Assembly: GCF_023824195.1 (NCBI RefSeq)
Contig: NZ_CP085442.1
Coordinates: forward strand, 4,797,501-4,861,500
From: Priestia megaterium
GTDB taxonomy: Bacteria; Bacillota; Bacilli; Bacillales; Bacillaceae_H
DNA: 64,000 bases
Direction of reading: 5' to 3'
Positions 54,101-64,000 of the stretch are shown piece by piece (the stretch's first letter is position 1; the number at the start of each line of letters is the position of its first letter). Position numbers and translations under genes: made by a program. Under the pieces are notes generated by a model that saw only the letters and a list, made by a program, of their open reading frames with translations, ran no database searches and was not told the origin of the DNA.

Positions 54101-54955
54101 CTAAAATTCATTAAAAAAATCTAATTGTTTAGGAGCTAAATTCTCATATTCAATATTTAATAAACTCATGAGCTGTTTGGCATTATGTACAGCATCTCCG
54201 CCGGAGTTATTATTAAACAACAGGTAAATGTCCTTCGTTTGTTTTTGCAGCTTTTCAAGACGTTCTTTCCACTCTAGGAGCTCTTTTTCATTGTAACGAT
54301 ACAAAAACCTTACCGCTCGCCAATTGCCTTCTGCTGGCTTGTTCCAGCCGTGTACGTTTCGTCCATGAAAACGTATGAGTGTTTTCTGTTTATCTGTAGC
54401 ATGAATGACAATTGGAATAGATCCTTCTCCTGCCTGCGGTTCATCACAAATACCATGAATCCAGTTCTCTTGTTCCATAAACGTTAGCGTTTTATCATAG
54501 AAAAATGGCTTAAACCAAGACTGATTTCGAAACTCAAGGGCTACTGGCAAATCTCCAAACTTTTCACGGCTATATCTCAAATAGGCCACGTTTTCTTTTG
54601 TACAGTCAAACCACGGCGGCATTTGAAATAAAATCATACCAAGCTTATTCGATGTTACGTACGGCTTAACTGATTCTAAAAATGCATGAAACATTTCTTC
54701 CTTGCTATCAAATGGATTTCCTTCTCTCATATGCCCTGTCATACCTTGATAGGCTTTTACCACAAAACGAAAAGATTCCGGTGTATCGTTCACCCATTTT
54801 TCTACATTTGATGTTGGTTGAATTGCATAAAAAGATGAATCGACTTCAACAATTGGAAAATGGCCTGCATATACGGCAAGCTTGTCTCTTGATGAAACCC
54901 CCGCTTCATATAATGAATCATGATCTCCCCAGCCTGTGACTCCAATATAAATCAT
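54101..54955 (-). CDS. yunF: DUF72 family protein (YunF)
   Basis: This 284-residue TIM-barrel-like DUF72 protein opens with MIYIGVTGWGDHDSLY and has EVDSSFYAIQ, PVALEFRNQSWF and a C-terminal LFNNNSGGDAVHNAKQL, all conserved in the family. The catalytic function is not established. GAGGAG precedes the ATG. It is separated from the suf operon by a clear terminator. Confidence 0.9.
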   Translation of the reverse strand: MIYIGVTGWGDHDSLYEAGVSSRDKLAVYAGHFPIVEVDSSFYAIQPTSNVEKWVNDTPESFRFVVKAYQGMTGHMREGNPFDSKEEMFHAFLESVKPYVTSNKLGMILFQMPPWFDCTKENVAYLRYSREKFGDLPVALEFRNQSWFKPFFYDKTLTFMEQENWIHGICDEPQAGEGSIPIVIHATDKQKTLIRFHGRNVHGWNKPAEGNWRAVRFLYRYNEKELLEWKERLEKLQKQTKDIYLLFNNNSGGDAVHNAKQLMSLLNIEYENLAPKQLDFFNEF

Positions 54956-55013
54956 GCCACTCCTCCTCTATGTTCTTAGCTTCGCTTTTCTTTATTTTAA
55001 TACAAACGATACA

Positions 55014-55050
55014 AAAAAACTCGTTTGCATAAACAGCAAACGAGTTTTGA
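55014..55050 (-). terminator. Terminator of the suf operon
   Basis: AAAACTCGTTTGC and GCAAACGAGTTTT form a 13-bp stem; a T-run follows on the minus strand. Confidence 0.93.
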
Positions 55051-55057
55051 TCTATTA

Positions 55058-56455
55058 TTAACCGATTGAACCTTCCATTTCAAATTTGATTAGACGGTTC
55101 ATTTCTACTGCATATTCCATCGGAAGCTCTTTTGTAAATGGCTCAATAAAGCCCATTACAATCATTTCTGTTGCTTCTTCTTCAGAAATACCGCGGCTCA
55201 TTAGATAGAATAATTGTTCTTCAGATACTTTTGATACCTTCGCTTCATGCTCAAGTGAGATGTTGTCATTTAAAATCTCATTGTACGGAATTGTATCAGA
55301 AGTTGATTGATTATCCATAATCAGCGTATCACACTCAATGTTCGCACGTGCACCTTCTGCTTTACGGCCGAAGTGTACGATACCGCGGTATGTTACTTTA
55401 CCGCCTTGTTTTGAAATTGATTTTGATACGATCGTTGAAGATGTGTTCGGTGCTAAGTGAATCATTTTTGCACCAGCATCTTGGTGCTGTCCTTTACCAG
55501 CAAGGGCAATAGATAATGTCATACCACGTGCACCTTCACCTTTTAAGATAACAGCTGGATATTTCATTGTTAACTTAGAACCGATGTTTCCATCAATCCA
55601 TTCCATTGTTGCATTTGCTTCACAAACCGCGCGTTTTGTTACAAGGTTGTATACGTTGTTCGCCCAGTTTTGAATTGTTGTATAGCGGCAATACGCATCT
55701 TTTTTGATGATGATCTCTACAACGGCACTGTGAAGGGAGTTTGTTGTATAAACAGGTGCTGTACAGCCCTCTACATAGTGAACGTGTGAGCCTTCATCAG
55801 CAATAATTAACGTACGCTCAAACTGTCCCATATTTTCAGAGTTAATACGGAAATAAGCTTGTAATGGTGTATCTACTTTTACGCCTTTTGGTACGTAAAT
55901 GAATGATCCACCAGACCAAACCGCCGAGTTAAGTGCAGAGAATTTGTTATCCGTTGGCGGGATAACTTTTCCAAAATGCTCACGGAAAATATCTTCGTTT
56001 TCTTTTAGCGCCGTATCCGTATCTTTAAATACGATACCTTGTGCTTCAAGATCTTCTTTCATATTGTGATAAACAACTTCAGATTCGTACTGAGCTGATA
56101 CACCCGCAAGATACTTTTGCTCTGCTTCAGGAATACCTAGTTTATCAAACGTTTGTTTAATTTCTTCAGGAACTTCATCCCAAGAGCGTTCAGACTTCTC
56201 AGATGGTTTTACGTAGTACGTAATTTCATCAAAGTCTAAGCTTGCCATGTCTCCGCCCCACTGTGGCATTGGCATGTTGTAGAAGTGCTCTAGAGATTTC
56301 AAACGGAAGTCAAGCATCCATTGTGGTTCCTCTTTCATACGAGAAATTTCTTCTACGATTTCTTTTGTTAAACCGCGTTTAGAGCGGAAAATTGATACGT
56401 CTTTATCGGAAAATCCATATTTATAATCGCCGATTTCTGGCATTTTTTTAGCCAT
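55058..56455 (-). CDS. sufB: Fe-S cluster assembly protein SufB
   Basis: This 465-residue subunit of the SufBCD scaffold shows [19 protein letters not shown] with conserved Cys, [21 protein letters not shown] split over the beta-helix, and a C-terminal [22 protein letters not shown] shared with SufD. It assembles clusters with SufC ATPase. AGGGGG lies before the ATG. It is the last gene of sufC-sufD-sufS-sufU-sufB, the standard Bacillus order, and is the main Fe-S machinery there. Confidence 0.96.
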   Translation of the reverse strand: MAKKMPEIGDYKYGFSDKDVSIFRSKRGLTKEIVEEISRMKEEPQWMLDFRLKSLEHFYNMPMPQWGGDMASLDFDEITYYVKPSEKSERSWDEVPEEIKQTFDKLGIPEAEQKYLAGVSAQYESEVVYHNMKEDLEAQGIVFKDTDTALKENEDIFREHFGKVIPPTDNKFSALNSAVWSGGSFIYVPKGVKVDTPLQAYFRINSENMGQFERTLIIADEGSHVHYVEGCTAPVYTTNSLHSAVVEIIIKKDAYCRYTTIQNWANNVYNLVTKRAVCEANATMEWIDGNIGSKLTMKYPAVILKGEGARGMTLSIALAGKGQHQDAGAKMIHLAPNTSSTIVSKSISKQGGKVTYRGIVHFGRKAEGARANIECDTLIMDNQSTSDTIPYNEILNDNISLEHEAKVSKVSEEQLFYLMSRGISEEEATEMIVMGFIEPFTKELPMEYAVEMNRLIKFEMEGSIG

Positions 56456-56500
56456 CTTTTATTACCCCCTACTTGATAGGATTGGGAATGAATGAAGGTC

Positions 56501-59452
<2,952 letters not shown>

Positions 59453-59469
59453 AGAGATCCTCCTAACTT

Positions 59470-60255
59470 TTAAGCTTCTTGCTCTACAGTTTCGTCTTCA
59501 ATACCTAATTCTTGTTTGATCCAGTCATAACCTTCTGCCTCTAGACGCTGTGCTAATTCTGGTCCGCCTGATTTTACAACGCGACCTTGCATCATAACGT
59601 GAACTTTATCTGGTGTAATGTAGTTTAGTAAACGTTGGTAGTGAGTAATCATTAAGCAACCAAACTCGCTGCCGCGCAGTTCATTAATACCTTTTGATAC
59701 AACTTTTAACGCATCGATATCTAAACCAGAGTCGATTTCATCTAAAATTGCAATTCCTGGTTGAAGCATCATTAATTGAAGAATTTCATTACGTTTCTTC
59801 TCACCGCCAGAGAAACCTTCGTTTAGGTAACGCTGAGCCATGTCTTGATCCATTTCTAAGAAATCCATGTTTTTGTCTAATTGACGGATGAATTTCATTA
59901 GTGAAATTTCTTCGCCTTCTTCACGACGAGCATTAATTGCTGAACGTAAGAAGTCTGCATTTGTTACCCCGCTGATTTCACTTGGATATTGCATAGCTAG
60001 GAATAGACCTGCACGAGCGCGCTCATCTACTTCCATCTCAAGTACATCTTCGCCGTCTAGCGTGATGCTTCCTTGTGTAACCTCGTATTTAGGATGTCCC
60101 ATGATTGCTGAAGATAATGTTGATTTACCAGTACCGTTTGGTCCCATGATTGCATGGATTTCGCCGCCCTTAACTTCTAAATTAACACCTTTTAAAATTT
60201 CTTTACCTTCAATTGCAACATGAAGATCTTTAATTGTTAAAGTTGACCCTGCCAT
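59470..60255 (-). CDS. sufC: Fe-S assembly ATPase SufC
   Basis: This 261-residue ABC-type ATPase is not tied to a transporter. Walker A is GPNGTGKST, the signature is FSGGEKKRNEILQ, and Walker B is GIAILDEIDSGLD. ATP hydrolysis drives structural change in SufB-SufD during cluster assembly. GGAGG precedes the ATG. It is the first gene of the suf operon, with a good promoter about 70 bp upstream. Confidence 0.97.
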   Translation of the reverse strand: MAGSTLTIKDLHVAIEGKEILKGVNLEVKGGEIHAIMGPNGTGKSTLSSAIMGHPKYEVTQGSITLDGEDVLEMEVDERARAGLFLAMQYPSEISGVTNADFLRSAINARREEGEEISLMKFIRQLDKNMDFLEMDQDMAQRYLNEGFSGGEKKRNEILQLMMLQPGIAILDEIDSGLDIDALKVVSKGINELRGSEFGCLMITHYQRLLNYITPDKVHVMMQGRVVKSGGPELAQRLEAEGYDWIKQELGIEDETVEQEA

Positions 60256-60322
60256 ATTAAAACCTCCAGTTATAGACGTATATAGTAAAAAACGATATAC
60301 CTATATCTTTTTAATTATTCTC

Positions 60323-60351
60323 ATTTTATTCTCATTACAATCTTATAACAA
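60323..60351 (-). promoter_or_regulatory. Sigma-A type promoter of the suf operon
   Basis: On the minus strand TTGTTA (60346-60351), 17 bp, TAAAAT (60323-60328). A 9-bp direct repeat (ATTCTCATT on the plus strand, 60317-60325 and 60328-60336) overlaps the -10 box. Confidence 0.7.
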
Positions 60352-60427
60352 ATGAAAACTTATAGCAACCTTTTGACCCAAAAGGTTTTAAACCATTATG
60401 TACGTTTTTCAAGACTAAATCCACTCA

Positions 60428-60482
60428 TAAAAAAGTTGCCTTAAAAGACTCCATAGAGCCTTCTAAGACAAGCTTTTTTACC
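60428..60482. terminator. Terminator after AhpD-like gene
   Basis: AAAAAGTTGCCTTA and TAAGACAAGCTTTTT form an imperfect extended stem. A T-run exists on both strands. Confidence 0.65.
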
Positions 60483-60494
60483 CACTTTATTTAC

Positions 60495-60860
60495 TTAGTG
60501 CGTGTGGCTAGTCAGTTCTGAAATACACTCTTGGACAAGCGTAACGGACTGACTCATCGCTGCGCCTCCGCCAAATGCTGCTGACACTCCGCATGCTTCT
60601 AAAATTTCTTGCTCAGTTGCACCTTGATCAATGCAGCCTTTTGTATGATAAATCATACAGTACTCGTCTTGAGCTACTACGCTGATTCCTAACGCGATTA
60701 ACTGCTTTTCTTTTTTAGAAAGAGAACCTTCTCCAAAACATGCTTCAGTAAACGCATTAAACGTTTTTGTTACTTCCGGCAATTTTTCACTAAATTTCCC
60801 AACACCCATTTTATAATCATGAAGTGCTTGCTCAGTTGAATGACGTGCTTCTTGCTGCAT
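60495..60860 (-). CDS. Carboxymuconolactone decarboxylase (AhpD-like) family protein
   Basis: This 121-residue helical protein has the AhpD-type redox motif in [11 protein letters not shown] (ExxCxxxH) and [13 protein letters not shown]. It resembles B. subtilis YurZ, located near the suf operon. It may act as a peroxidase partner or disulfide protein; the specific role is unknown. ATG 60860 behind GGGAGC is preferred over GTG 60893, which has no ribosome site. There is a single CxxxH rather than CxxC. Confidence 0.82.
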   Translation of the reverse strand: MQQEARHSTEQALHDYKMGVGKFSEKLPEVTKTFNAFTEACFGEGSLSKKEKQLIALGISVVAQDEYCMIYHTKGCIDQGATEQEILEACGVSAAFGGGAAMSQSVTLVQECISELTSHTH

Positions 60861-60941
60861 AACGTCAGCTCCCATCATCAGTAAAGTTTTCACGGTTAGT
60901 ATGCGTGAGAAAAATAAGAGTTATTCGTTTTCCCGCATACA

Positions 60942-60977
60942 AAAAAAGCACTTGCCCAGAGTGGGCAAGCGCTTTTC
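60942..60977 (-). terminator. Terminator of the met operon
   Basis: On the minus strand AAAAGCGCTTGCCC pairs with GGGCAAGTGCTTTT, followed by TTT. Confidence 0.88.
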
Positions 60978-60982
60978 TTCTA

Positions 60983-61819
60983 TTATTTATTTACCGGCAG
61001 TACTCCGCCTTTGTATTTTTCTTTAATGTAGTCTTGAATTTCTTTAGAGTGAAGAACTTTCACTAAAGCTTTCACTGTATCTTTATTTTCGTCGCCTTTG
61101 TGAACCGTAATGATGTTTGCATAAGGGTTATTTTCTTTACTTTCCACTGCGATTGGATCTTTTACTGGATCTAAGCCAGCATCGATAGCATAGTTAGCAT
61201 TGATAACAACAGCGTCACCTTCATTATTTTTGTACATTTGAGGTAACAATCCGCCTTCAACATCGGCTTTAAATTTTAAATTCTTCGGGTTTTCTACGAT
61301 ATCTTTAATTTGTGCATCTATTTTCTTTACGCCTGGTTTTAATTTGATTACGCCGGCTTTTTCAAAAATCGATAAAATACGTCCTTGCTCTGCTACTGCA
61401 TCACGCATAATAACTGTGCCGTTTTTCGGAAGATCTTTTAAGCTTTTGTATTTTTTAGAGTAGATACCGATTGGTTCAATGTGAATGGCACCGGCACTTA
61501 CAAAATCATACCCTTTTTCACCCTTGTGATCTTTTAGCACTGAATTCATATAAGGAACGTGCTGGAAGTAGTTTGCATCAATTTCATTGTTTGCAAGAGC
61601 TGTGTTCGGTAAGATGTAATCTTGGAATTTTTTAATTTCCAAGTCGATTCCTTGTTTTTCTAAAATCGGTTTTGCTTGTTCTAAAATTTCAGCATGAGGC
61701 GTATTAGATGCACCCACAACAATTTTCTTTTCATCTTTTGATCCATTGTTAGATCCACATGCAGCTAATCCTACTACTAGCGCAGATGTTAGTGCTAAAG
61801 CCGAAAGCCATTTTTTCAT
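60983..61819 (-). CDS. metQ: Methionine-binding lipoprotein MetQ
   Basis: This 278-residue NlpA-family lipoprotein has a signal peptide ending in lipobox VGLAACG. The mature part includes VGASNTPHAEILEQ, YFQHVPYMN, and YAIDAGLDP, all typical of methionine-binding MetQ. It captures methionine outside the membrane and passes it to MetI/MetN. GGAGG precedes the ATG, 17 bp after metI. Confidence 0.95.
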   Translation of the reverse strand: MKKWLSALALTSALVVGLAACGSNNGSKDEKKIVVGASNTPHAEILEQAKPILEKQGIDLEIKKFQDYILPNTALANNEIDANYFQHVPYMNSVLKDHKGEKGYDFVSAGAIHIEPIGIYSKKYKSLKDLPKNGTVIMRDAVAEQGRILSIFEKAGVIKLKPGVKKIDAQIKDIVENPKNLKFKADVEGGLLPQMYKNNEGDAVVINANYAIDAGLDPVKDPIAVESKENNPYANIITVHKGDENKDTVKALVKVLHSKEIQDYIKEKYKGGVLPVNK

Positions 61820-61836
61820 AATAAATAATCCTCCCT

Positions 61837-62505
61837 TTATCTTTTATCAATTTTTGCAGTAATCGCATCTCCAATAAGTTGGATAATAAATACAATAATC
61901 AAAATTAAGATCGTAGCAGCTAGCGTTACATCATTATGACTGCGCTGGAATCCTTCTAAATATGCAAGATTCCCGAGACCTCCAGCTCCAATCACACCCG
62001 CCATTGCCGTATAGCCGACTAACGCAATCGTCGTTACCGTCAAACCAGAAATTAAAGCTGGCAGCGATTCAGGTAACAGCACTTTAAAGATAATAGTGCT
62101 TGTTGTTGCTCCCATTGATTTAGCAGCTTCAATAACACCTTTATCAATTTCACGCAGACCAATTTCTACAAGACGCGCGTAAAATGGTGCTGCTCCAACA
62201 ATTAGAGCAGGTAACGCTGCATTAGCGCCTAAAATACTTCCTACCAATGCTTTGGTAAATGGAATCAGTAAAACAATTAAAATAATGAATGGAATGGAAC
62301 GAAAGATATTTACAACTGCTGACACAATGGCATATAAAGGTTTGTTTTGCCAAAGCTGTCCTTTGGACGTTAAAAATAAAAGCAAGCCTAATAAAATACC
62401 TAGAACAAACGTGGCTATAACTGAAATAGCCGTCATATATAGTGTTTCATTTGTCGCTTGAATAAAATCATCTAAAATAACGTTTGGAAATAGTTTCTCA
62501 AGCAT
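61837..62505 (-). CDS. metI: Methionine ABC transporter permease (MetI, also MetP)
   Basis: This 222-residue permease has five hydrophobic segments and the EAA loop EAAKSMGATTSTIIFKVLLPES that contacts MetN; FRSIPFIILIVLLIPF is also characteristic. Its ATG lies in the last codons of metN (8-bp overlap) behind GGAGG, suggesting coupled translation. Called MetP in B. subtilis. Confidence 0.95.
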   Translation of the reverse strand: MLEKLFPNVILDDFIQATNETLYMTAISVIATFVLGILLGLLLFLTSKGQLWQNKPLYAIVSAVVNIFRSIPFIILIVLLIPFTKALVGSILGANAALPALIVGAAPFYARLVEIGLREIDKGVIEAAKSMGATTSTIIFKVLLPESLPALISGLTVTTIALVGYTAMAGVIGAGGLGNLAYLEGFQRSHNDVTLAATILILIIVFIIQLIGDAITAKIDKR

Positions 62506-63523
62506 TTGTCATTACCTCCACTTCTACCTGCTGCTCATGAATGTATGCAATGACTTTTTCAACTTCTGTTAATTCTCCGTCTAAATGAACGAACAACGTT
62601 CCGTATGAACCTGTTTGTGTATGAGAAATCTTTCCTTGCAAAATATTAATCGTTACATCAAACTGTTTTAAAATCGTTGTAATGAGCGGTTGCTCTGCTT
62701 TTCCGCCAACAAACGTCAGCTGAATAATTTGCCCGCTTGGATATAACTCCTGTACTTGTTCAATTGTTTCAAACGTTTCTTCTGGTTCAGAAATCTGTTG
62801 AACGAATCGTTTTGTAATCGGCTGCTTAGGTTTTCTGAATACTTCTAGCACTTGTCCTTCTTCTACCACTGCCCCATTTTCCATAACGGCTACCCGATGA
62901 CAAATTTTACGAATAACGTGCATTTCATGAGTAATCAATACAATGGTTAACCCTAGCTTCTCATTAATATCTACTAACAGATCTAAAATGGAATCTGTCG
63001 TTTGAGGATCAAGCGCTGATGTTGCTTCATCACACAGCAATACTTTTGGGTTATTGGCTAGCGCTCGAGCAATACCAACACGCTGCTTTTGTCCACCGCT
63101 AAGCTGTGATGGATAAGCATTTTCACGCCCTTCAAGCCCGACTAGCTTGATAAGCTCGTCTACTCGTTTCATTCTTTTTTCTTTTGAGATCCCTGCTATT
63201 TCTAACGGAAAGACAATATTTTCTCGCACCGTACGCGACCACAAGATATTAAAGTGCTGAAACACCATACTGATTTCTTGTCTAGCTTTTCTGAGTTTTC
63301 CGCCTTTAATTTTTCCAATATCATTACCTGCTACTTCGACCGTTCCTGTCGTTGGTGTTTCTAACCCGTTTAGCAAGCGAATTAAAGAACTTTTCCCCGC
63401 TCCGCTATAACCAATAATTCCGTAAATTTCACCTTGGTTAACGGTTAGATTCACATTATCAACAGCTGTTACTTGACCGCTTTTAGCCTGATAAATTTTT
63501 GTAACGTCTGTTAATGTAATCAT
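62498..63523 (-). CDS. metN: Methionine ABC transporter ATP-binding protein MetN
   Basis: This 341-residue ATPase has Walker A GYSGAGKSS, signature LSGGQKQRVG and Walker B VLLCDEATSALDP. The C-terminal ~85 residues form the NIL/ACT-like domain that senses methionine and inhibits transport. It is first in metN-metI-metQ, behind an S-box riboswitch. The combination is diagnostic of a methionine importer. Confidence 0.97.
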   Translation of the reverse strand: MITLTDVTKIYQAKSGQVTAVDNVNLTVNQGEIYGIIGYSGAGKSSLIRLLNGLETPTTGTVEVAGNDIGKIKGGKLRKARQEISMVFQHFNILWSRTVRENIVFPLEIAGISKEKRMKRVDELIKLVGLEGRENAYPSQLSGGQKQRVGIARALANNPKVLLCDEATSALDPQTTDSILDLLVDINEKLGLTIVLITHEMHVIRKICHRVAVMENGAVVEEGQVLEVFRKPKQPITKRFVQQISEPEETFETIEQVQELYPSGQIIQLTFVGGKAEQPLITTILKQFDVTINILQGKISHTQTGSYGTLFVHLDGELTEVEKVIAYIHEQQVEVEVMTNA

Positions 63524-63608
63524 ATTTCTTCACCTTCTTTAGTAAAAACTTAATTATGTTAGGTTGCCCTATAGGATGAAAAAGCCGTAAAACAATTTTC
63601 CTCATTAA

Positions 63609-63762
63609 AAAAGCCTCTCTGCGCATGACAGAAAGGCTCGATATTTAATCCTTTCTCTCATCTTTCAAAGCGCATAGCTTTGCAGGAATTGGCACCATTT
63701 CAGTTAGTCTGACGGTTGCCGGGTTTCACAGGGCTCAGTCCCTCCACCTCTCTTGATAAGAG
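63609..63762 (-). promoter_or_regulatory. SAM-I (S-box) riboswitch of metNIQ
   Basis: The aptamer lies at 63655-63762. P1 is CTCTTATC (63755-63762) with GATGAGAG (63655-63662); GGTGGAGGGACTG and CCCGGCAACC are the core. The terminator AGCCTTTCTGTCATGCGC with partner GAGAGGCT and a T6 run lies at 63609-63640. High SAM stops transcription of the methionine importer. Confidence 0.95.
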
Positions 63763-63823
63763 TTCGCAACAATTATTTTGTTTTTGGGAAATATTCATTC
63801 ATTTATGAACATTCATGAGTGTG

Positions 63824-63852
63824 ATTTTAGCATGTGTCAGATAGGCTGTCAA
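63824..63852 (-). promoter_or_regulatory. Sigma-A type promoter of metNIQ
   Basis: On the minus strand TTGACA (63847-63852), 17 bp, TAAAAT (63824-63829). It is the best promoter match in the window and about 60 bp upstream of the S-box aptamer. Confidence 0.85.
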
Positions 63853-63862
63853 CAGATTTTGT

Positions 63863-63883
63863 TCTTGGGATAATATCCCAAGA
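63863..63883. promoter_or_regulatory. 21-bp perfect palindrome upstream of the met promoter
   Basis: The core CTTGGGATAATATCCCAAG (63864-63882) has 9-bp arms around one base and extends by one further pair. It lies 10 bp upstream of the -35 box. It has no loop or T-run, so it looks like a protein binding site rather than a terminator. Confidence 0.55.
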
Positions 63884-63942
63884 TTTCAACAACCCCAACG
63901 GTTTGCTCTCTTTCAATTTCTTCATTTTAAACAAACGTTTGA

Positions 63943-64000
63943 TTATCGAAGCTCTTCAAGTACGTGCTCGATAGAATGAAACGCATAGAGTTTTTTTACC
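63943..64000 (-). CDS. C-terminal end of an unidentified gene (partial, possibly YusE-like thioredoxin)
   Basis: The minus strand is open from the right edge to TAA at 63943-63945, giving 18 complete residues ending FHSIEHVLEELR. The short tail is compatible with the last helix of a small thioredoxin-like protein, and in B. subtilis yusE lies just upstream of the met genes, but the identity is guessed from position. Its stop codon borders an ACAAACGTTTG sequence. Confidence 0.4.
   Translation of the reverse strand, partial: VKKLYAFHSIEHVLEELR

Noticed and set aside
63786..63822. TGAATGAATA half-site in the met leader resembling a FadR operator
   Set aside because: Only one half of the TGAATGAATANTCATTCA consensus is present and no fatty-acid gene is adjacent.

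Overview
The window is a stretch of low-GC Firmicute chromosome from a spore-forming Bacillaceae species. Gene content, gene order and AGGAGG-type ribosome sites point to a Bacillus/Priestia megaterium-like organism; that species-level guess is inference. Gene order follows several blocks familiar from Bacillus subtilis (yln-cysH, yug-mrp, yui-yum-yut, yun-suf-met). There are no rRNA or tRNA genes, CRISPR arrays, prophages or insertion sequences. Coding density is high and most genes end in clear intrinsic terminators.

Layout. 1-0.9 kb: tail of an acyl-CoA synthetase and an MgtC/SapB membrane protein. 0.9-7.2 kb (minus strand): the complete sulfate assimilation and siroheme operon cysH-cysP-sat-cysC-sumT-sirB-sirC. 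Its leader holds a SAM-I (S-box) riboswitch, then a 17-codon ORF with a near-perfect ribosome site, then a second terminator. 7.4-9.9 kb: sporulation-type diadenylate cyclase CdaS, a VOC protein, a YugO-like K+ channel and YugN. 9.9-10.26 kb: a composite dispersed repeat next to pgi. 12.3-18.1 kb: the seven-gene mrpABCDEFG Na+/H+ antiporter operon. 18.1-28.6 kb: YugJ-type alcohol dehydrogenase, YuzA, YugI, alaR-alaT, yugF, patB, a SodC-like lipoprotein, kapB/kapD, a hotdog thioesterase and small sporulation-associated or unknown genes.

28.6-41.2 kb: yuiF, pepA, yuiD, yuiC, yuiB, three flavin oxidoreductase genes (yumB, yumC, yutJ), Fe-S proteins ErpA/YutM and YutI (NifU-like), dapF, yuzB, yuzD. 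41.2-44.5 kb: hom-thrC-thrB with overlapping genes. 44.7-55 kb: a D-2-hydroxyacid dehydrogenase, yutH-yutG-yutF-yutE, DUF3055, yutD, a YhcN/YlaJ lipoprotein, lipA, lytH, yunB, yunC and a DUF72 protein. 55-60.3 kb: sufCDSUB for Fe-S assembly. 60.5-63.8 kb: an AhpD-like protein and metNIQ (methionine ABC importer) under a second S-box riboswitch. The right edge cuts a further minus-strand gene.

Common threads are sulfur (two S-box operons, Fe-S assembly, lipoyl synthase, PatB), cation homeostasis (Mrp, YugO, CdaS) and sporulation (CdaS, KapB/KapD, YuiC, YutH, LytH, YunB). No wholly new multi-gene system was found. The least ordinary features are regulatory: the two-stage cysH leader with its small ORF, long palindromes near the met, yumC and alaR promoters, and a GC-rich 132-bp element with perfect terminal inverted repeats. 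Two proteins have altered catalytic or metal sites: SodC lacks one copper ligand, and the HepT-like YutE lacks its catalytic His.
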